Assembly: GCA_025517565.1 (NCBI GenBank)
Contig: JAOPKD010000002.1
Coordinates: 186,001 to 250,000 of the forward strand
Length of the DNA stretch: 64,000 nucleotides
From: Halapricum hydrolyticum
GTDB lineage: Archaea; Halobacteriota; Halobacteria; Halobacteriales; Haloarculaceae
Direction: 5' to 3'
The position numbers were made by a program, and so were the translations under genes. Positions 58,886-64,000 of this stretch are shown here, in pieces (position 1 is the first letter of the stretch; every line of letters starts with the position of its first letter). The notes beneath the pieces were generated by a model. It did no database searches, was not told the origin of the DNA, and worked only from the letters and a program-made list of their open reading frames with translations.

Positions 58886-60121
58886 ATGGTCCGGCATCCG
58901 GGTGCGCGAGCGACAGTCTGGCTCGTGACAGTCGTCGCGGTGCTTTCCTTTGCGGTCGGGGTCGTCAACATTGCCTCCCAGGAGGTGGCCCTGCTGAGCG
59001 GGTACATCCCGGAATCTGTCCAGCGCCTCGCAGGGTTCACCGGGGCAATGACCGGCTTTCTCATGCTGGCCAGCGCCTACGGTCTCCGGATGCGACTGCG
59101 TGTCGCCTGGTACTCGACGCTGGTCTTGTTGCCGGTGACCGCACTCCAGGGCGTCGTCCAGTCCGGAACGGTCACGGTACCGCTGGTCGGCGTCCCGGTG
59201 CCGGTCTCGACACCGCTGGTCGTGCTCTCGCTGGCGTCGATCCCGCTCGTCGCGAGCGGCCGGGGCCAGTACACCGAGTCGTGGTCGCTGTCGACGAGTC
59301 AGCTCGCAGCGCTTTCGGCGCTGGCCGGCTCCCAGATCTACGGGACTGCCGGGTCCTACGCGTTGCACGAGCACTTCCCGGCCGTGAACACGGCGCTGGA
59401 CGCGTTCTACTTCACGCTCGTGACGGCCTCGACGGTCGGGTACGGCGACATCACGGCGACTAGCCAGGTCGGACGGCTGTTCAGCATGTCCGTGCTGGTT
59501 ATCGGTGTCGCCAGCTTCGGTGCTGCGGCGGGGACGCTGCTCGGCCCGGCGATCGAGGCACGCTTCGCGGCCGCGCTCGGACAGATGTCGGAGGCGCAAC
59601 TCAGAATGCTCGAAAACCACATCATTGTTATGGGGTACGGCGAACTGACCGAACCGATCGTCGAAGGGCTCGAGGAGTCCCACAACTCCTTTATCGTCGT
59701 CACGCCGGACAGGGAACGGGCCTCCTCACTCCGGGATCGAGATCTCAACGTCCTGGTCGGCGACCCGAGCGACGAACAGCCGCTATATGACGCCGGGATC
59801 GAGCGTGCCGCCGGCGTCCTGGCAGCGACCAACGACGACGCCGGGGACGCGCTCGCAATCTTGACGGCGCGGGCGCTCAACCCCGACATCCGGATCGTTG
59901 CGGCGGCGACCGATCGCCAGAACATCGACAAGCTTCGGCGGGCCGGTGCCGACGCCGTCATCAGCCCCGCCGTCATCGGTGCCCACCTGCTCGTGCAGTC
60001 GGCACTGGGGAAGGCGGAAGTCGAGTCTGTCGCCGACCGCATCCTGGGAACGACCGGCGAGGAGGTCGAAGAGATCGCCGAAGATCACGACGACGAGCCA
60101 GAGGGGGCGTCGACCGAATAG
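58886..60121 (+). CDS. Potassium channel with TrkA-N (RCK) domain
   Basis: A 411-residue ion channel. There are about five predicted membrane helices. The first ones (residues about 8-125) come before the pore unit; the pore has the selectivity filter STVGYGDITAT (about residue 184-190) flanked by two helices. The RCK/TrkA-N domain (about 248-375) has the Rossmann opening IIVMGYGELTEPIVEGLEES (third Gly replaced by Leu). A TrkA-C domain is absent. It gates K+ flow in response to a ligand or NAD. The extra N-terminal membrane segments are unusual compared with MthK. Confidence 0.88.
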   Translation: MVRHPGARATVWLVTVVAVLSFAVGVVNIASQEVALLSGYIPESVQRLAGFTGAMTGFLMLASAYGLRMRLRVAWYSTLVLLPVTALQGVVQSGTVTVPLVGVPVPVSTPLVVLSLASIPLVASGRGQYTESWSLSTSQLAALSALAGSQIYGTAGSYALHEHFPAVNTALDAFYFTLVTASTVGYGDITATSQVGRLFSMSVLVIGVASFGAAAGTLLGPAIEARFAAALGQMSEAQLRMLENHIIVMGYGELTEPIVEGLEESHNSFIVVTPDRERASSLRDRDLNVLVGDPSDEQPLYDAGIERAAGVLAATNDDAGDALAILTARALNPDIRIVAAATDRQNIDKLRRAGADAVISPAVIGAHLLVQSALGKAEVESVADRILGTTGEEVEEIAEDHDDEPEGASTE

Positions 60122-60172
60122 CTGTCTTGCGAATCCTGTAGCACTATTACGCCCGATCGCAAACGCTCACGT

Positions 60173-60544
60173 ATGGCTGACCTCGTGATCACCGCCGGCG
60201 AGCACGAGCTCGAAGCGGACTGGCTTGCGGAGAACCACCGAACGCGGGACGCACTGCTCGAATCGCTCCCTGTTTCCGGCGAGGCCGCCCGCTGGGGTGA
60301 CGAACTGTACTTCGACGTGCCGGTAGACGTCGACCCAGCGGCGACGCGGGCGGAGGTCCCAGTCGGCACGATCGCCTACTGGCCGCAGGGCAACGCGCTG
60401 TGTCTCTTCTGGGGCCCGACGCCCGCGTCGATCGACGGGATGCCCCGTGCCGCCTCGCCGGTCGCGCCGCTCGCCCGCATCGACGACGTCTCGCCGCTCG
60501 ACGCGACCGAGGGCGGCGCATGGGTCCGGGTCGAAATCGCCTGA
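60173..60544 (+). CDS. Cyclophilin-like fold protein (DUF369 family)
   Basis: A 123-residue beta-rich protein. LPVSGEAARWGDELYFDVPV and GTIAYWPQGNALCLFWGPTP match the small cyclophilin-like family (PF04126). Members lack the isomerase catalytic Arg and have unknown function. ATG at 60173. Confidence 0.88.
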   Translation: MADLVITAGEHELEADWLAENHRTRDALLESLPVSGEAARWGDELYFDVPVDVDPAATRAEVPVGTIAYWPQGNALCLFWGPTPASIDGMPRAASPVAPLARIDDVSPLDATEGGAWVRVEIA

Positions 60545-60585
60545 TCGAGACTGTCCCGTCAGGCGTGACAGGAGCGGATCGTCGA

Positions 60586-62169
60586 CTAGAAGTTTCGATC
60601 GAGGATCGCGATGTCAGTGTCGAGTTCGCCGAGCCGTTCGTAAGTCGGCGGTGAGAGGAACCGCGATGCGGTACTCCGGTCCCGGCTCGACCCTAGCACG
60701 ATCAGATCGAACTGGGCGGCGTTTTCTCCGAGGAACGAGGCGATATCGGCGCGGGCGACTCGCGTCTCGACGCGGCCGTCGGCAGTCTCGGCGAGGTTCG
60801 CGAGCATCTCCTCGGCGCTGCGACGCTCGCGTTCGGAATCGATACAGTGACACACGCTGACTGTGTCGCCGGTCAGTCGCGTCGCGAAGTCGATCATGGC
60901 GTGAGCGACGTCGCTTGCCTGTCGCACGGGAACCAGAACCCGCGACCACCGGACCCGCCCGTCGTAGGACTGGTGTGCGAGCACGTCGATTTCGCCCCGG
61001 AACAGTTCGCGGATGTGCGGGGCGAGGCCACCGTTTCCGGTCTGGTAGGGGACCGTGATCAGATCACAGCCGGTCTCTTTGGCCGTCCTGGCGATCGTCC
61101 GAGCGCGTGAACCGCTGCCGGCTGCGACGACGACCTCACAGGGGACGCCGACGACCGTCTCGATGCGCTCGGCACGCGATTCGAGTGCGGCCGCAGCGTT
61201 TGCCACGGCTCGGTCTCTGGCGCGCTGTCGGATCGCCCGCTCGTCGTAGGCGCCCCAGTCCTGACTGATATCGCCGGCGTCGACCGCATCGTCGCGGTCG
61301 GGCGGTTCGCGCGTGAAATCGGCCCAGTTCTGGTGGACGTCATCCGGCTGGACACCGGTCGGGTCGGCCCGCGGCACGGACACGTCGTCGTCGGGCGGTT
61401 CGGCCCCGTCGAGCAGTGCCTGCTCCTGTGCGGCGATGTCTTCGTCTGCGACGACGTCACAGAGGACGACCTTCCCGGCGTCGTGGGCAGCCGCGAGCCG
61501 CGCGCCGAGCATCGCGGTTGCGTCCTCGTGGGGGCCGCCAGTCGGGACCAGCACGTGATCGTCACCCCGGGTCGACTCATAGAGGATGTTCGCTCGCTGT
61601 TCGTAGACGTTGTCGCGCCAGAGGACGAACGCGCCAGCCACCAGGGCACTCGACGCCGCGACGCTGAGGACGTACGCGAACTGATCCGCGCCGGTGACGT
61701 GCACCAGCAGCGCCGTCGAGAACGCCGCCGCCTCTTCGATGTCGAGCCCCCAGGTGACGACGCCCGTCAGAAGGAGTCCGAGCGCGACGGCTCCCGGATC
61801 GGCGGCCAGCGTCTGGGGTTGGGGCTGATACCAGAACCGAAGCGCGAGCTCTAGCGCGATCCAGCCACAGAACGCGCCCGCCGTGAGCCCGCCGACGAAC
61901 CGCCGCGGCGAGGCGTATCGACCTTCGGGGTTGGCGAAGAGAGTGTACGACCCCGAGGCCAGCGGCGGGAACAGCAGGAACGGCAGGAGGTCGATCGCGT
62001 TCGACAGTGCCGTCACGGCCCCCAACAGCAGCGGCAGCGCGACGAGTACCGAGAGGTGCACCAGGTTGCGCGTGTTCTCGATCCACCGGTGAAACGTCCT
62101 GATCTCCCCGCGGACCAGCCTGAAGAGCCGCCTCCGGAGTCCTCGCACGCGTTCGACCGGGCCTGGCAT
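60586..62169 (-). CDS. HPP-family membrane protein fused to universal stress domains
   Basis: A 527-residue fusion. Residues about 40-195 are an HPP-type membrane domain with about four to five helices (LVALPLLLGAVTALSNAIDL, FPPLASGSYTLFANPEGRYA, with the SPxxxxxG motif). Residues about 205-370 and 395-527 are two universal-stress-like domains (DDHVLVPTGGPHEDATAMLG; SRVLVPVRQASDVAHAMIDF; DLIVLGSSRDRSTASRFLSP). HPP proteins can transport nitrite; Usp domains bind ATP or other signals. The combination suggests a signal-controlled channel. The last 28 residues of the first Usp-like domain are interrupted by an acidic insertion (DDDVSVPRADPTGVQPDDVH). Confidence 0.83.
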   Translation of the reverse strand: MPGPVERVRGLRRRLFRLVRGEIRTFHRWIENTRNLVHLSVLVALPLLLGAVTALSNAIDLLPFLLFPPLASGSYTLFANPEGRYASPRRFVGGLTAGAFCGWIALELALRFWYQPQPQTLAADPGAVALGLLLTGVVTWGLDIEEAAAFSTALLVHVTGADQFAYVLSVAASSALVAGAFVLWRDNVYEQRANILYESTRGDDHVLVPTGGPHEDATAMLGARLAAAHDAGKVVLCDVVADEDIAAQEQALLDGAEPPDDDVSVPRADPTGVQPDDVHQNWADFTREPPDRDDAVDAGDISQDWGAYDERAIRQRARDRAVANAAAALESRAERIETVVGVPCEVVVAAGSGSRARTIARTAKETGCDLITVPYQTGNGGLAPHIRELFRGEIDVLAHQSYDGRVRWSRVLVPVRQASDVAHAMIDFATRLTGDTVSVCHCIDSERERRSAEEMLANLAETADGRVETRVARADIASFLGENAAQFDLIVLGSSRDRSTASRFLSPPTYERLGELDTDIAILDRNF

Positions 62170-62265
62170 GACTTACCGTCCGAACCACCTACAGGGACAA
62201 AAAATCCGCGGCCCCGTTCCGCGCGGGCCTCACACGTGCCGGCCGTATCACGACGGTGTCCCGCG

Positions 62266-63006
62266 CTACAGTTCCACGGCGGCTTCGAGTGCGATCTCGA
62301 TCGCCCGTTCGACGTTGTTCTTGGCCTTCTCCGGCAGTTCTTCTGCTTCGGTTTCGCCTTTCTGGATTCCCTCGACGAGGTTGCCGTCGACAGTGCAGAT
62401 CGCACCTGCGGCCAGTCCTTTCCGGCGCGCGAGCGTGAACAGCGCGGCCGCCTCCATCTCGACGGCCAGCAGCCCGGCAGCCTCCCAGGCGTCGACGTAC
62501 TCCGCTGTTTCGGCGTAGAACGCGTCGTCGGTCGCGATCGGGCCGACGTGGACGGTCCCGCCGGTCGTCTCGTCTTCGATCCGTTCGGCGGCCTCGGCCA
62601 GCCCCGAAAGCGCGTCATAATCCGGAACGGCGGGGACGGTCGCCGACTCGTAGCGTTTGGTCGTCCCCTCGTCCTTGGCCGCGCCCGTGGCGACGATCAT
62701 GTCGCCGATCTCGATGCCCGACTGAAGTGCGCCGGTCGTCCCCACGCGGAGGACGGTCTCGACGCCTACCGCGGCCAGTTCTTCGACGGCGATCGCGGCC
62801 GAGGGGCTGCCGATACCGGTCGAACAGATCGTCAGCGGCCGTCCCTCGTAAGTGGCGTTGACGACCCTGTACTCACGATTCTCGGCGACGAGCTCGACGT
62901 CTTCGCAGTGATCGGCGATGCGATCGACGCGGCCGGGATCGCCCGGCACGAGCGCCAGGTCGTGAACGTCGCCCGCTTCGACGAGCAAGTGTGGCTGTTT
63001 GGCCAT
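62266..63006 (-). CDS. udp: Uridine phosphorylase / nucleoside phosphorylase family
   Basis: A 246-residue purine/uridine phosphorylase (PNP-UDP family 1) that splits nucleosides to base and ribose-1-phosphate. Phosphate binding is GDPGRVDRIADH; ICSTGIGSPSAAIAVEELA and RVGTTGALQSGIEIGDMIVA are the nucleoside-site signature; AVEMEAAALFTLARRKGL is the ribose site. ATG at 63006 fits the family; 63033 would add 9 residues. The AEC permease diverges 129 bp away. Confidence 0.92.
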   Translation of the reverse strand: MAKQPHLLVEAGDVHDLALVPGDPGRVDRIADHCEDVELVAENREYRVVNATYEGRPLTICSTGIGSPSAAIAVEELAAVGVETVLRVGTTGALQSGIEIGDMIVATGAAKDEGTTKRYESATVPAVPDYDALSGLAEAAERIEDETTGGTVHVGPIATDDAFYAETAEYVDAWEAAGLLAVEMEAAALFTLARRKGLAAGAICTVDGNLVEGIQKGETEAEELPEKAKNNVERAIEIALEAAVEL

Positions 63007-63134
63007 GTCTCGCGGTGGGTGCTCGGGGGACAAAAATCGGATCGATCCGCGACGCCCGATTCGCGGATCGCTCCGGAACGTACGAGCCCGAACGATTCAC
63101 AACGCACAAGCACTCCCCGCAGCGACTCTCGTTT

Positions 63135-64000
63135 GTGTCACCAGTCGATTCGGGACTGCTGTCGATCTTCGCGACCGCCATCGCGCCGATCATCGCCATC
63201 GCCGCAGTCGGGTACGCGCTCGGCCGGACGCAGGACGTCGACGCCGGGCCGCTGAACACGATCACCGTCTACGTGCTCGCGCCGGCGCTGGTCTTTCACA
63301 GCGTCGCGACCACCCCGCTGGGCGGGGAGACGCTGCTGTGGCTGGCGATCGGCGTCACGGGGTTCACCCTGACAATGGCCGCCCTCGCCCAGGGGATCGG
63401 GCGGCTCGCGGGCGAGACCGAGCCTCTGCTCGGTGCGTTCGTACTGGTGAGTTCGTTCGGCAACGCCGGCAACTACGGCATCCCGCTGTCGGATTTCGCC
63501 TTCGGTTCGGTCGGTCGCTCGACGGCCGTCCTGTACATCGTCGTCCAGAGCGTCCTGTTGTACACGCTCGGGGTCTATCTCACCGCCCGCGGCCGCGACG
63601 AGAGCGCGCTCGCGGGCGTTCGGCGGGTCTTCTCGATCCCGCTCGTCTACGCTGTGGTCGTCGGGCTGGTCGCGGGCTCGCTTGGACTGTTGCCGCCTGC
63701 CGAGAGCGCGATCATGGAGACGGTCGGCATGGTCGGCAACGCCTCGATTCCCGTGATGTTGCTGTTGCTCGGGATCCAGCTGTCGAACGCCGAGCTCGGG
63801 GCCGCACTGGGCAGCGTCGTCCGGGCGAACGCCCTGAAGATGGTGGTCGCCCCGGTCGTCGCCGTCGGCGTCGCGCTTCTGTCGCTTGCGGCGTTTGCCA
63901 GACTCGGGCTCCAGGGCCCGCAGGCGACCGTCGCTCGAGTGTTCGTCCTCGAATGTGCGACGCCGGCTGCCGTGACGCCACTGATCCTCGTGGGCGAGTT
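63135..64000 (+). CDS. AEC family permease (partial at window end)
   Basis: An incomplete reading of at least 288 codons with a GTG start (SPVDSGLLSIFATAIAPIIA). There are about eight predicted membrane helices in two repeats; GNAGNYGIPLSDFAFG is the signature of the auxin-efflux/malate permease (AEC) family, and a second half repeat starts with VGNASIPVMLLLLGIQLS. The C-terminus is outside the window. The substrate is likely an organic acid or similar anion, which cannot be told from sequence. Confidence 0.85.
   Translation, partial: MSPVDSGLLSIFATAIAPIIAIAAVGYALGRTQDVDAGPLNTITVYVLAPALVFHSVATTPLGGETLLWLAIGVTGFTLTMAALAQGIGRLAGETEPLLGAFVLVSSFGNAGNYGIPLSDFAFGSVGRSTAVLYIVVQSVLLYTLGVYLTARGRDESALAGVRRVFSIPLVYAVVVGLVAGSLGLLPPAESAIMETVGMVGNASIPVMLLLLGIQLSNAELGAALGSVVRANALKMVVAPVVAVGVALLSLAAFARLGLQGPQATVARVFVLECATPAAVTPLILVGE

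Overview
The window is chromosomal DNA from an extremely halophilic archaeon (class Halobacteria). The evidence is high G+C coding sequence, very acidic proteins, archaeal/eukaryal-type genes (L31e, L39e, IF-6, IF-5A, S19e, prefoldin, MptA, DtdA), haloarchaea-specific families (TbsP, CheF, HalX-type regulator, halocyanin-like cupredoxin, Tat-type lipoproteins with RR and a lipobox) and many genes whose start lies about 25-30 nt below a TATA box, as expected for leaderless transcripts. Affinity to the Haloarculaceae (Halorhabdus/Halomicrobium-like) is only a guess. The DNA is densely packed, mostly housekeeping, with no prophage, CRISPR array or intact transposon.

Layout. 1-3.0 kb: the conserved archaeal translation/secretion cluster on the minus strand, L39e-L31e-IF6, then a 359 bp gap holding a palindromic repeat, then L18a/LX-prefoldin alpha-FtsY (FtsY runs off the window). 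3.2-12.5 kb: lipoprotein, histone-fold DUF1931 protein, isoaspartyl peptidase/asparaginase, methionine aminopeptidase, HIT protein, CDF cation exporter, MFS transporter, a PAS sensor kinase with a degenerate receiver domain, a cupredoxin. 12.6-19.9 kb: GNAT acetyltransferase, a heliorhodopsin, a coiled-coil protein, a HisG-like protein, a short FAD protein, FolD. 19.9-22.4 kb: a possible IS200/IS605-type remnant, GlyA and an 833 bp region without a convincing gene. 22.4-35.2 kb: TbsP, an orphan YcaO enzyme, a DUF63 membrane protein, a ribbon-helix-helix protein, CheF, FtsZ, D-aminoacyl-tRNA deacylase, a Na+/Ca2+ exchanger-like protein and two membrane proteins. 35.6-45.0 kb: a sugar-uptake locus (binding protein, two permeases, ATPase, TrmB-type regulator) followed by an S9 peptidase and a GH13 enzyme. 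45.2-47.4 kb: a SirR/DtxR pair and two tRNA genes, each with a nearby duplicated 3' end. 47.4-64 kb: HtrA-like protease, MptA, HalX regulator, cyclophilin, two-repeat lipoprotein, IF-5A/agmatinase pair, Nif3-like protein, DUF47 protein, S19e, DUF302, an AlkP-superfamily protein, a K+ channel, an HPP/UspA fusion, uridine phosphorylase and a partial AEC permease.

How genes work together. Agmatinase directly follows IF-5A, in line with hypusine chemistry that draws on agmatine in haloarchaea. FolD and GlyA supply one-carbon units and MptA opens the pterin pathway. The ABC transporter, TrmB regulator and GH13 enzyme form a glucoside uptake and processing unit.

The most unusual signals are two families of dispersed, doubly palindromic intergenic elements, about 76-80 bp (family 1: 1671, 13280, 51027) and about 78-136 bp (family 2: 3694, 5378, 46856, with weaker copies at 50954 and 57270). 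Their stems keep pairing while their sequences differ, and one of each family lies back to back at 50954-51103. The heliorhodopsin and the YcaO enzyme without an obvious substrate are the most interesting proteins.
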